Below, in pieces: positions 25,312 through 33,900 of a stretch of DNA of 64,000 nucleotides. The translations under genes and the position numbers were made by a program. The notes below the pieces were generated by a model that saw only the letters and a list, made by a program, of their open reading frames with translations, searched no databases and was not told the DNA's origin. This stretch comes from Chitinophaga pinensis (lineage in GTDB: Bacteria; Bacteroidota; Bacteroidia; Chitinophagales; Chitinophagaceae). The DNA lies in assembly GCA_945872085.1 (NCBI GenBank), contig CAMBYG010000001.1:98297-162296 (forward strand), in the 5' to 3' direction. Numbering within the stretch: position 1 is the first letter of the stretch; every line of letters starts with the position of its first letter.

Positions 25312-27712
25312 ATCTTAATAAGGTTACGTTTCCTTGATAATGTTCGGCATGGCCGTTTTTGAGCGTTGCATCTAACAAATAAATGTATACTCCATTAGGC
25401 TGCATTACGCCATTCCATCTGCCATCCCATCCTCTTCCTTCGGGATTCGTAGTTTCGAAAATGAGTTGTCCCCAACGATTGAAGATAGACATTTTGAAAG
25501 CCGTTACCCCTCTCGACAATAATGATTTAGGGAAGAAATACTCATTCAAATCATCGCCATTAGGTGTAAAGGTGTTGGGCATTTCGATATAGCAATCTTT
25601 TTTCACTTCCACACTATCGCTCGTTATACAACCATCCATATTTACGGTAATACCAAAAATACCCGGATGATAAACTACAATAGATGAAGCGGTATCGCCG
25701 GTAGTCCACCAACTTACAGCATTTGCTTTGGGTATACGATCGAATAAAACAATTGGACTACTATTAGGACACATCAAGGTATCGGGACCTAAATCTACCA
25801 TTGGATAAGGTTTTAAGGTAACCGATTTTTCGTAAGTAGAATCTGGACAAATACGGTAACTAGCTGTCAATTTCACCGTAAACGTACCACTACTATCATA
25901 GGCATGTAAAATAGAATCGCGGTTATAAATTTTAGAGCCGTCGCCAAAATCCCACATTAATTGACGAATACCTAGCGTATCGTATACTGCATAGAAATTA
26001 ATACCATTGCCTTCGCACAGCGAATCTTTATCGGTATAGAAATTTAAACTTGGTGCAGGATAAACATTTATAATTTGTTTAGCAGAATCGATACAGGGTA
26101 CAAAATCATTTACATACAAGGTAGCGGTATAAACCCCCGGTGCTGCATAGGTATGTGTAGCTGTTGGATTATTATCAAATGCACCATCGCCAAAATCCCA
26201 TAAATAAGTAGGTGCTGCCATACCCGTAGGTGAGTTGAAGGTGCTGGTACTTGTAAATGTAATAGGTGTATTACCACAAATAGAGTCTTCGCTTACTGTA
26301 AACGAAGCATCTATGGAATGACGCGTATCTATTGTTTTTACTACTGTGTCTTTACACACCCCATTAGAGCTTATTAGTGTAATACTTTGCACTGCTTTAA
26401 TAGGATATATAACGGTTGTATTTTTTGCTGTATCGCCGGTGCCATTGCCAAAATCCCAACTATAACTCATAAAGCCCGATTGGGTAGAATTATTAACTAG
26501 GGTAACGGTGTCTTCATCACATCCATATTTGATAGCGGAACTAAAATCGGCAATAAATGGCGGATTGGTAATGGTTATGGGTCCAATAGGTGGCGTAAAA
26601 CATAATCCTTGATATACTACGATATTAGAATACGTACCTGCAGGCAAATACATTTTTATAGCACCCGTATTATCAGAACTTACGTTAACCGTAACAAGCA
26701 CTGCATTTTTTACATATTTCACTACATAATTGGTATTTGGCATTAATCCATTTAATTGAACAATACCATTACCTCCACATACGGTTGGACTAATACCTAA
26801 AAAAGAAGTAACCACAGGTAAGCCACCCATAGAAATACAAACTGTATCGCGGGTAGTATCCTGACAGCTTGTACCCAAAACGGTATAACAGGTATTGCTT
26901 GCTGGCGAAACAGTAAGGGTAGGAGAAGTGCCCAATGAAGTAGTGGTACCCGTCTGTACCCAATTCAAATCCATGTAGGCATCAGGAATAAGATAATAAG
27001 CTATAGGTGTAATCGTATAATTGGTAGTAGAAGTTGGGGTAAAGCGGTGACTGCTTCTGAAGGCGGTCCACTGTTGCGCGTTTCTACCCGTTACTGGGTG
27101 TGCAATAGTGCCTGTAGCATTTTGCAAGCCCTCAATAGCTAAGCCGCCATTCCAAGTGGTGCACAAAGGCGCATTAGCAATATGAATTTCAATTTCATTG
27201 GTCGTTTCAAATAAGATAATTTGAAACGAAGTTTTTAGCGTAGTGCAAGAGAACATGGGGATGTCGCAGAAAGATACAATGAACTTTCTGTTAGGCGCTG
27301 TTCCAACCGTTGCATAATCTAAACTACCAGAAGTTGGGAAAATATCAGAGTAGAAAGCTGCAATAGAATTGAGTAAAGCCGTATTGCCAGGTATCCCTCC
27401 TGTTATCGACCATGGAGAAAACAATCCTGCGTTAGACGTATTAAAACAGATATACCCGTTCGATGAAAATACACATTGCGAATAGGTATTGCCATAGAAG
27501 GTAAATGGGAATCCAATATTGATAACACTAGTATATAAATCATCCGTTAGCGAAAGGTTGGTTGGCACCCTTCCATTACGTATAGCATTTAGAGTAATTG
27601 ATGCTCCGGGACATATGGTAGTATCATTTTGCTGAATAGTTACTTGTGCATTTGATTGAAAAGAGCAAATGAACAAGAACAAACTCAGCAAGAATACGCC
27701 TAATTTATTCAT
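25310..27712 (-). CDS. Large surface protein with PKD domains and T9SS type B (CHU_C) signal
   Basis: This 800-residue exported protein has signal peptide LLSLFLFICSFQSNAQ. An N-terminal cysteine-containing beta region (NDTTICPGASI, then a SNGYICFN segment) is followed by at least three PKD-type Ig-like domains, recognisable by the WDFGDG or WDFGNG turn (three or more copies between about residues 415 and 610). The last 90 residues are the gliding-motility-associated C-terminal domain: PNTFTPNGDDLNEYF, FNRWGQLIFET, WDGRWNG and PNGVYIYLL. This is a T9SS type B signal. It is likely an adhesin or cell-surface filament protein. No PorP/SprF-type partner gene is adjacent, although type B cargo often has one. 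Confidence 0.85.
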   Translation of the reverse strand: MNKLGVFLLSLFLFICSFQSNAQVTIQQNDTTICPGASITLNAIRNGRVPTNLSLTDDLYTSVINIGFPFTFYGNTYSQCVFSSNGYICFNTSNAGLFSPWSITGGIPGNTALLNSIAAFYSDIFPTSGSLDYATVGTAPNRKFIVSFCDIPMFSCTTLKTSFQIILFETTNEIEIHIANAPLCTTWNGGLAIEGLQNATGTIAHPVTGRNAQQWTAFRSSHRFTPTSTTNYTITPIAYYLIPDAYMDLNWVQTGTTTSLGTSPTLTVSPASNTCYTVLGTSCQDTTRDTVCISMGGLPVVTSFLGISPTVCGGNGIVQLNGLMPNTNYVVKYVKNAVLVTVNVSSDNTGAIKMYLPAGTYSNIVVYQGLCFTPPIGPITITNPPFIADFSSAIKYGCDEDTVTLVNNSTQSGFMSYSWDFGNGTGDTAKNTTVIYPIKAVQSITLISSNGVCKDTVVKTIDTRHSIDASFTVSEDSICGNTPITFTSTSTFNSPTGMAAPTYLWDFGDGAFDNNPTATHTYAAPGVYTATLYVNDFVPCIDSAKQIINVYPAPSLNFYTDKDSLCEGNGINFYAVYDTLGIRQLMWDFGDGSKIYNRDSILHAYDSSGTFTVKLTASYRICPDSTYEKSVTLKPYPMVDLGPDTLMCPNSSPIVLFDRIPKANAVSWWTTGDTASSIVVYHPGIFGITVNMDGCITSDSVEVKKDCYIEMPNTFTPNGDDLNEYFFPKSLLSRGVTAFKMSIFNRWGQLIFETTNPEGRGWDGRWNGVMQPNGVYIYLLDATLKNGHAEHYQGNVTLLR

Positions 27713-27777
27713 GGCAGTAATTGGTTTTTAATTGGTGAATTTAACGATTTTTTTCAAGAAAAATACTGCCGAAAGGG

Positions 27778-29802
27778 CTATTTCCTACTTTTTTTCTGCT
27801 CTTCCAATTTTAAAAACAAGTCTCTTAAGCGAGCTGCTTCAATAAAATCGAGGCTTTTGGCCGCCTTTTCCATGGCTTTTTTAGTAGCTGCCAATTGTTT
27901 GTCTAACTCTTTTATAGAACTATAGGTAGCATACGTTTCCGCTGCCAAAGTAGCTTCTGTATCATTAAGGGCGTAAGTAGCTGCTTGGGCTCCTTTGATA
28001 TTTAAAACGGAGGTTTGTTGCATAATCTGCTCCACCGTTTTATGCACGGTTTTAGGCGTTATCTGATGTGCTGTATTAAATATAATCTGCTTAGCTCTGC
28101 GTCGATCGGTTTCGTCCATCGTGCGTTGCATGCTTTGTGTAATCTTATCTGCATAAAAAATAACACGACCCTTTTCATTACGCGCCGCCCTTCCTGCCAT
28201 CTGCGTCAGCGACCGCTCGTCTCTCAAAAACCCTTCTTTGTCTGCGTCTAGTATAGCCATCAAAGTTACTTCTGGCAAATCTAATCCTTCGCGTAAAAGA
28301 TTTACACCAACGACAACATCTAAAACACCCAATCGTAAATCTCTCAAAATTTCTATGCGCTCCAAGGTGTCTACATCAGAGTGAATATATTTCGACTTAA
28401 TTTGGATTTTCTGCAAATATTTATCTAGCTCTTCGGCCATTCGCTTAGTGAGTGTAGCCACCAAAATACGTTCCGATAATTTTACGCGTTCGTCTATTTC
28501 TTCCAATAAATCATCGATTTGATTAATACTTGGTCGCACTTCTATCACCGGATCCAATAAGCCCGTTGGCCTTACAATTTGCTCTACAACAATTCCGCCT
28601 GTACGTTCCAATTCATAATTAGCCGGGGTGGCGCTCACAAAAATAACTTGGTTCAATAGTTTTTCGAATTCATAAAAATTCAATGGTCTATTATCCATTG
28701 CCGAAGGCAATCGAAACCCATATTCTACTAAATTTATTTTTCTCGATCGATCGCCCCCATACATACCACTTATTTGCGGAATGGTAACGTGGCTTTCATC
28801 TATCACTAATAAATAATCATCGGGGAAATAATCTAACAAGCAAAACGGACGGGTGCCCGGTTCGCGTCGATCTAAGAAACGAGAATAATTTTCAATGCCA
28901 CTACAATAGCCCAACTCTTGTATCATTTCAATATCATACGTTACGCGTTCTTTAATGCGATGCGCCTCGTGTGGTTTGTTTATTTTCTTAAAATACTCCA
29001 CTTGCCTATTCATCTCGTCGTAGATTTCCGTGATGATCATATTCATTTGATCTTTAGGCGCCACATACAAATTGGCCGGGAATATAGCTGCCTCTTGCAA
29101 ACCCTTGATACGTTTGCCTGTAGTGATTTCAAAATGATCAATAGCTTCTATCTCATCACCAAAAAAAGTAATGCGCATCCCCATATCCGCATAAGGCAAA
29201 TTGACATCTACCACATCACCTTGCACCCTAAAGGTGCCTCTTGTAAAATCGCCCTGACTTCGATGATATAAGGCATGAACGAGTTTATGTAAAAATACAT
29301 TTCTGCTATGGGTATCGCCTACTTTAAAACGAATAATACCGTTGGCATAATCGGTAGGGTTTCCCATACCGTAAATGCAAGAAACCGATGCCACTACAAT
29401 AATATCTCGTCTGCCGCTAAGCAAACTAGAGGTAGCACGCAAGCGCAATTTTTCTACTTCTTGATTAATGGAAAGATCTTTTTCTATATACGTATCTGTT
29501 GTTGGCAAATATGCTTCGGGTTGATAATAATCGTAATAAGAAACAAAATACTCTACCGCATTTTCTGGAAAAAACTGTTGTAATTCGCCATATAATTGAG
29601 CAACGAGTGTTTTGTTATGCGTGAGCACTAAAGTGGGTCTTTGAATATCTTGAATAACATTAGCAATGGTAAACGTTTTACCAGAACCCGTAACACCCAA
29701 TAAGGTCTGAAAAGTTTCGCCTTCTTGCAAGCCCTTTACCAGCGCCTGAATGGCTTCGGGCTGATCACCAGCGGGTGTATAAGGACGATGAATTTGAAAC
29801 AT
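27778..29802 (-). CDS. uvrB: Excinuclease ABC subunit B
   Basis: This 674-residue DNA helicase-like damage-verification subunit of nucleotide excision repair starts at 29802 (MFQIHRPYTPAGDQPEAI), which fits the family; a longer reading from 29838 adds 12 hydrophobic residues without match. Motifs are Walker A GVTGSGKT, the beta-hairpin region YYDYYQPEAYLP, DESH, the helicase motif SATPANYE, HSDVDTLERIEI and GVNLLREGLDLPEV. The C-terminal UVR motif (SLDFIEAARLRD) contacts UvrC. A near-consensus promoter (CATCTTTG box at about 29805-29812, one mismatch) precedes it. No other uvr genes are in the window. Confidence 0.97.
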   Translation of the reverse strand: MFQIHRPYTPAGDQPEAIQALVKGLQEGETFQTLLGVTGSGKTFTIANVIQDIQRPTLVLTHNKTLVAQLYGELQQFFPENAVEYFVSYYDYYQPEAYLPTTDTYIEKDLSINQEVEKLRLRATSSLLSGRRDIIVVASVSCIYGMGNPTDYANGIIRFKVGDTHSRNVFLHKLVHALYHRSQGDFTRGTFRVQGDVVDVNLPYADMGMRITFFGDEIEAIDHFEITTGKRIKGLQEAAIFPANLYVAPKDQMNMIITEIYDEMNRQVEYFKKINKPHEAHRIKERVTYDIEMIQELGYCSGIENYSRFLDRREPGTRPFCLLDYFPDDYLLVIDESHVTIPQISGMYGGDRSRKINLVEYGFRLPSAMDNRPLNFYEFEKLLNQVIFVSATPANYELERTGGIVVEQIVRPTGLLDPVIEVRPSINQIDDLLEEIDERVKLSERILVATLTKRMAEELDKYLQKIQIKSKYIHSDVDTLERIEILRDLRLGVLDVVVGVNLLREGLDLPEVTLMAILDADKEGFLRDERSLTQMAGRAARNEKGRVIFYADKITQSMQRTMDETDRRRAKQIIFNTAHQITPKTVHKTVEQIMQQTSVLNIKGAQAATYALNDTEATLAAETYATYSSIKELDKQLAATKKAMEKAAKSLDFIEAARLRDLFLKLEEQKKSRK

Positions 29803-29923
29803 AGAACAAAGATGCAAAAAAATAAAGACAAGGGCCAAGTAAACTTAGTAGGAAAATTAAAACACAAGTAGGAAGGGTCATTTAAAATTATAAAAACCGT
29901 ATCTTAGAGAAAACCAATCGACT

Positions 29924-30082
29924 ATGTGGCAACAAATTTTACAGTATTTATTTATTAAAAAGAAGCACCCAGATGCACCCAAAAGCATTGATTTAAAATT
30001 AATGCATGGCATGAATCGAATTTCAATTATAGTTTTTCTAATTGCTGTAATAGTGATGCTAGTGCGCTTGTTGCGCCATTGA
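29924..30082 (+). CDS. Small DUF6728-like membrane protein
   Basis: This 52-residue gene starts MWQQILQYLFIKKKHPDAPK and contains LKLMHGMNRISIIVFLIAVIVM, a single transmembrane segment at about residues 33-50, and a basic end. The MW-x-x-x-L-YL-IKKK-PDAP and MHG-NRIS pattern matches what I recall of the Bacteroidota family DUF6728 (function unknown); confirmation by search is needed. The start ATG is followed by a full open frame to TGA at 30080-30082. Its 3' end overlaps the 3' end of lpxB on the other strand by 24 bp. It may sit in the inner membrane with its lysine-rich N-terminus in the cytoplasm. Confidence 0.72.
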   Translation: MWQQILQYLFIKKKHPDAPKSIDLKLMHGMNRISIIVFLIAVIVMLVRLLRH

Positions 30083-31165
30083 TAACACGGCTTGTGCAGC
30101 TGTATCCGAAGCACTTTTCGAACCCAAGGCGGTCCATAATTCGGTATAGTCGGCTTGCAATTGTTGCTGTGTAGTCTTGTCTTGCAGTAGCTTTTGCAAA
30201 TGCCTTTGCAAGGCAGCGGTATGTAAATCATCTTGTATCAACTCGGGCACAATAGACCGATTCATAATTAAATTGGCCAGGGCAATAAATTTGATTTTAA
30301 TAAAGCGCTTTGCCAACCAATATGAAATAGGATTTCCTTTATAACAAACAATTTGTGGCACTCCAAATAAAGCGGTTTCCAAGGTTGCGGTGCCGCTCGT
30401 TACTATGGCTGCAGCCGCTTGCTGTACAATATCATACGTTCTATTGGGGATTAATAAAACGCCCGTTGCCGGCATCCATTCTTTATAAAAATCTGCATCC
30501 ATACTTGGCGCCTGCGCTATAACAAATTGATACTCGGGAAACAAGGGTACTAGTGATAACATGATAGGCAGCTTAGCGGCAATTTCTTGTTTTCTACTAC
30601 CGGGCAATAAGGCAATAATGGGCTTATCGGCAATCGTTGCTCCTTTACCTTTTTGTTTGGCTGCTGCTATCACTTCTATCAAAGGATGACCTACATAATC
30701 TACTTCAAAATTCCATTGCTTATAATAGTCCACTTCAAAAGGTAAGATTACCAAAAGCTTATCTACAGATGCTTTCAAAGAATGCACGCGCTTTTCTTTC
30801 CAAGCCCACACTTGAGGTGAAATATAATACACCACTTTAATGCCTTGCTGTTTAGCCCATGTTGCGATGCGCATATTAAAACCAGGATAGTCGATCAATA
30901 CCAATACGTCGGGTTGAAATTGTAGGATATCTGCTTTGCAAAAAGATAAATTTCGAAGGATCGTTTTTAAATGAAATAGGACTTCTACAAAGCCCATAAA
31001 GGCTAAGTCTTTATAGTGTTTTCTGAGGGTTGCACCTGCAGCTTCCATTGCTTCACCACCCCAACATTGAATAGTAGCTTGAGGATCTTTTGCATGTATG
31101 GCTTTAATGAGATTACTCCCATGCAAATCGCCACTTGCCTCGCCTGCTATGATGTAATATTTCAT
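30059..31165 (-). CDS. lpxB: Lipid-A-disaccharide synthase
   Basis: This 368-residue peripheral inner-membrane GT-B glycosyltransferase joins UDP-2,3-diacylglucosamine and lipid X to form the lipid A disaccharide. The family signature IAGEASGDLHGSNLI is at the N-terminus, YYISPQVWAWKEKR follows, and LLPGSRKQEIAAKLP and VTSGTATLETALFG form the UDP-binding half. The length is typical. It follows a small membrane-protein gene by 6 bp and shares its 3' end with the convergent 52-codon gene. Confidence 0.96.
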   Translation of the reverse strand: MKYYIIAGEASGDLHGSNLIKAIHAKDPQATIQCWGGEAMEAAGATLRKHYKDLAFMGFVEVLFHLKTILRNLSFCKADILQFQPDVLVLIDYPGFNMRIATWAKQQGIKVVYYISPQVWAWKEKRVHSLKASVDKLLVILPFEVDYYKQWNFEVDYVGHPLIEVIAAAKQKGKGATIADKPIIALLPGSRKQEIAAKLPIMLSLVPLFPEYQFVIAQAPSMDADFYKEWMPATGVLLIPNRTYDIVQQAAAAIVTSGTATLETALFGVPQIVCYKGNPISYWLAKRFIKIKFIALANLIMNRSIVPELIQDDLHTAALQRHLQKLLQDKTTQQQLQADYTELWTALGSKSASDTAAQAVLSMAQQAH

Positions 31166-31171
31166 AATTAT

Positions 31172-31462
31172 TTACCAAACATATTTTAATAATAAAATAA
31201 GTAATGCAAATAGAATGGTTGCCGATAAAACACCTTTCGCCGTTTGATCAGCTCTGCGATTAAAGTAATAGAAAAAGGGAATTAAATTTGTTAAAATAGA
31301 AAGACTCAAAACTTTAGCAGCGTTGGTATGACTTTGCATTAAGCCATTTAAAAAAGCGCCTAAGGGTATATCTTGATGTAATAATACGAATACCAATAAG
31401 AACCCAAACACCGGTGCAATTATTCCCAATACAAATCCTAATAGCGCATTATTTTTAAGCAT
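31172..31462 (-). CDS. Small integral membrane protein, unknown function
   Basis: This 96-residue protein has three likely transmembrane helices: residues about 5-28 (ALLGFVLGIIAPVFGFLLVFVLL), 50-65 and 78-94 (GVLSATILFALLILLL). A positively charged RRADQTAK loop lies before the last helix. I do not recognise a named family. It is the first gene of a two-gene unit with lpxB, 6 bp apart, driven by a good promoter, so a role beside lipid A synthesis or simply shared expression is possible. Confidence 0.72.
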   Translation of the reverse strand: MLKNNALLGFVLGIIAPVFGFLLVFVLLHQDIPLGAFLNGLMQSHTNAAKVLSLSILTNLIPFFYYFNRRADQTAKGVLSATILFALLILLLKYVW

Positions 31463-31481
31463 CTTTTCTTTTTTGATGTTA

Positions 31482-31510
31482 CAAACTTACAAAAAAATCA
31501 AGTTTAACAA
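31482..31510 (-). promoter_or_regulatory. Promoter of the lpxB unit (TTG-18-TAAGTTTG)
   Basis: On the minus strand TTG (31508-31510) is 18 bases from TAAGTTTG (31482-31489). The expected leader to the ATG at 31462 is about 15 nt. Confidence 0.65.
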
Positions 31511-31584
31511 GGTTTTGAATTTTGCAATTACCCGAAATAAATTAAAATTGGTAACTTTACCTTCTAACACATAATTGAAGTAAT

Positions 31585-32346
31585 ATGAATTTTAATTTAA
31601 AACAAATGCCGGAAAGAACGGCTCGACCAAGAACTAATGGACTTACCATGATTATGGATAAAGGATTAGGATTGGATGAAGTGCGTAATTTTTTATCTAC
31701 TTCACTTCCCTATGTTGATATTGTTAAGTTAGGATTTGGTACGTCATACGTTACTAGCAACTTGAAAGAAAAATTAGCTATTTATAAAGAGCATAATGTA
31801 CCTGTATATTTCGGCGGCACTTTATTTGAAGCATTTATTATTCGCGATCAATTTCAAGATTATATAGATGCCATGAAAGAATACGGCATTAATCATGTAG
31901 AAGTTTCTGATGGCTCGATGGATATCGATCATAAAGAAAAATGCAACTATATTAGCGAATTGGCAAAGCATGCAACGGTATTATCTGAAGTCGGTTCTAA
32001 AGATGCCGCTCATATTATTCCTCCTTACAAATGGATTGAATTGATGCGTGCCGAATTAGAAGCTGGCTCGAGCTATGTAATTGCAGAAGCACGCGAAGCA
32101 GGCAATGTAGGTATTTACAGAGGCAGTGGAGAGGTAAGAGAAGGATTGGTGCAAGAAATTTTAACCCAAATCCCATCGGAGAAAATTATTTGGGAAGCAC
32201 CACAAAAAGCACAACAATTATACTTTTTAGAACTACTAGGTGCTAATGTAAACTTAGGTAATATTGCCCCTCATGAAGTTATTGCGTTAGAAGCAATGCG
32301 TATTGGTTTGCGTGGCGACACCTTTCATTTATACCTTAATAAATAA
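31585..32346 (+). CDS. Phosphosulfolactate synthase homologue (ComA family)
   Basis: This 253-residue TIM-barrel protein is full length for the family. Recognisable parts are ARPRTNGLTMIMDKGLGL at the N-terminus, DIVKLGFGTSYV, NHVEVSDGSMDI, SEVGSKDA, VIAEAREAGNVGIYRG and GLRGDTFHLYL at the end. The characterised archaeal enzyme adds sulfite to phosphoenolpyruvate to give phosphosulfolactate, the first step of coenzyme M synthesis. ComB and ComC are not in the window and Bacteroidota do not make coenzyme M, so the product must go elsewhere. Sulfonate lipid (capnine) or sulfolactate metabolism is a speculative possibility. It is 3 bp upstream of aroE and clearly co-transcribed. Confidence 0.85.
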   Translation: MNFNLKQMPERTARPRTNGLTMIMDKGLGLDEVRNFLSTSLPYVDIVKLGFGTSYVTSNLKEKLAIYKEHNVPVYFGGTLFEAFIIRDQFQDYIDAMKEYGINHVEVSDGSMDIDHKEKCNYISELAKHATVLSEVGSKDAAHIIPPYKWIELMRAELEAGSSYVIAEAREAGNVGIYRGSGEVREGLVQEILTQIPSEKIIWEAPQKAQQLYFLELLGANVNLGNIAPHEVIALEAMRIGLRGDTFHLYLNK

Positions 32347-32349
32347 GTC

Positions 32350-33096
32350 TTGAGCGCATACGGATTAATTGGCTATCCACTCTCTCATTCCTTTTCACCA
32401 GCTTATTTTGAAAAGAAATTTGCAGCTTTGCACCGAAAGGATTCGTATGCGTTATTTCCCCTTCAAGATATTAACGAATTGCCGGCGCTTATACAAGCAA
32501 ACCCAAACCTTGCCGGACTCAATGTAACCATACCCTACAAAGAAACAGTACTTAAGTATTTAGATTATATCGATGCTACTGCACAAGCTATTGGCGCAGT
32601 TAATTGTATTAAAATTAGCCATGGGCAACTGATTGGTTTCAATACCGATTGGATAGGCTTTACGAAGAGTCTGCAACCCTTATTAGCTACCCAAAAAACC
32701 TATACCGCACTTGTATTAGGAACGGGCGGGGCTTCTAAAGCTGTGCAATATGCATTAACGCAGATGCACATTCCTTTTCAATTAGTAAGTAGAAAATCTG
32801 CCACTACAAGTATCCACTACGATGCACTTACGCCTTCGATTATAACAGCGCACAAGCTCCTTATTAATACCACCCCTGTAGGTATGTATCCTGAAATAGC
32901 TGCTTGTCCGCTCCCTTTTACAGAGGCGCTCGGTGATCAGCATATCGTTATGGATCTCCTTTATAACCCAAGCGAAACGCTCTTATTACAAAAAGCGGCT
33001 GCAAAAGGAGCGCTTATAAAAAATGGATATGACATGCTTTGCTTGCAAGCAGATGCCTGTTGGGAAATATGGCAACACGCTTATCCTACTGAATAA
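32350..33096 (+). CDS. aroE: Shikimate dehydrogenase
   Basis: This 248-residue NADPH enzyme reduces 3-dehydroshikimate to shikimate in aromatic amino acid synthesis. The start is TTG at 32350, 3 bp after the comA-like stop; no ATG lies near the conserved N-terminus YGLIGYPLSHSFSP. Active-site parts are LNVTIPYKE (catalytic Lys), INNT-type NTDWIGF (Asp) and the nucleotide loop VLGTGGASKAV. Its last 16 bases overlap the convergent methyltransferase gene. The DAHP synthase-chorismate mutase gene of the same pathway is close by on the other strand. Confidence 0.94.
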   Translation: MSAYGLIGYPLSHSFSPAYFEKKFAALHRKDSYALFPLQDINELPALIQANPNLAGLNVTIPYKETVLKYLDYIDATAQAIGAVNCIKISHGQLIGFNTDWIGFTKSLQPLLATQKTYTALVLGTGGASKAVQYALTQMHIPFQLVSRKSATTSIHYDALTPSIITAHKLLINTTPVGMYPEIAACPLPFTEALGDQHIVMDLLYNPSETLLLQKAAAKGALIKNGYDMLCLQADACWEIWQHAYPTE

Positions 33097-33872
33097 TAAA
33101 CACAAGTAGTAAGAAAATTGCGAACGAAAGGAATTGCTTTTATAAAAGCAAATTGTACGCGCGCATCTAATCCAAATTTATATTTATAAATAGGATTGAT
33201 GAGATAGTGGCGATTATTTTTTATGCTTAATCCAGCTGCTTTTACAATTCGTTCGAAGTGCTCAATAGTGATACGCGTGGATTTTATCTCCAGCAACTCC
33301 CCAATTTTCCCATCTGTTTCTCCGCCTAATTTTAAAATACCAGCATAAAGAAAATTAGGAAGCAAATGATAATAAGGCAATTTGCTTGTCCATTTGTTTA
33401 GGGCTAATTGTTGATGGCCACCAAAAGGCATTTGCCACGGCGGGAAACCAAAAAATAGTTGCCCAGCTGGTGCTAATAAATTTTTTAGATGCGGAATAAA
33501 GGCTTCTTGATTGGGGATATGCTCAATGGCATCTTTTAAAATAATGACATCGAAATACTGATGAAACTTGTTTACAAAAGCAGCTTCATAAACATCTTGA
33601 TTGATAAACTGCACTTTACCTTGAGTAATTTGGTTGGCAAAATAATCATTCGCAATATCAATACGAATTTGATCTAAATCGACACCTACACATTGGCAAC
33701 CGCTGTCTATAAAGGGTTTTAAAACACCGCCTTCTCCACAGCCAATTTCCAAGACCTTTAATCCGGCTTGAATTTTTTTAGTTTCATTGATGAATGCTAA
33801 CACATAGGCTTGCGAATTTTCTACTTGTTGCGTAAAACGCAGTTTACTATCGAGATGATGTTCTAATGCCAC
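33081..33872 (-). CDS. Class I SAM-dependent methyltransferase
   Basis: This 263-residue protein has a Rossmann methyltransferase core: VLEIGCGEGG (motif I), GVDLDQ (acidic residue at the end of strand 2), VIILKDAIEHIP (motif IV region) and LKNLLAPAGQLFFGFPPW (post-motif). The start is GTG at 33870-33872. The substrate cannot be told; the fold is near UbiE/COQ5 and general SAM methyltransferases, and the C-terminal 90 residues contain aromatic and basic segments that may touch a membrane or glycolipid. It overlaps aroE tail-to-tail and follows the DAHP synthase gene by 28 bp. Confidence 0.82.
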   Translation of the reverse strand: MALEHHLDSKLRFTQQVENSQAYVLAFINETKKIQAGLKVLEIGCGEGGVLKPFIDSGCQCVGVDLDQIRIDIANDYFANQITQGKVQFINQDVYEAAFVNKFHQYFDVIILKDAIEHIPNQEAFIPHLKNLLAPAGQLFFGFPPWQMPFGGHQQLALNKWTSKLPYYHLLPNFLYAGILKLGGETDGKIGELLEIKSTRITIEHFERIVKAAGLSIKNNRHYLINPIYKYKFGLDARVQFAFIKAIPFVRNFLTTCVYYSVG

Positions 33873-33900
33873 TGGAAGAATATTTTATTTTACAAGATAC

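Noticed and set aside
29878-30231. Minus-strand frame of 117 codons near lpxB
   Set aside because: It lies in another frame over the end of lpxB, is rich in Cys, Lys and Arg without domain pattern, and is explained as a shadow of lpxB and the opposite 52-codon gene.
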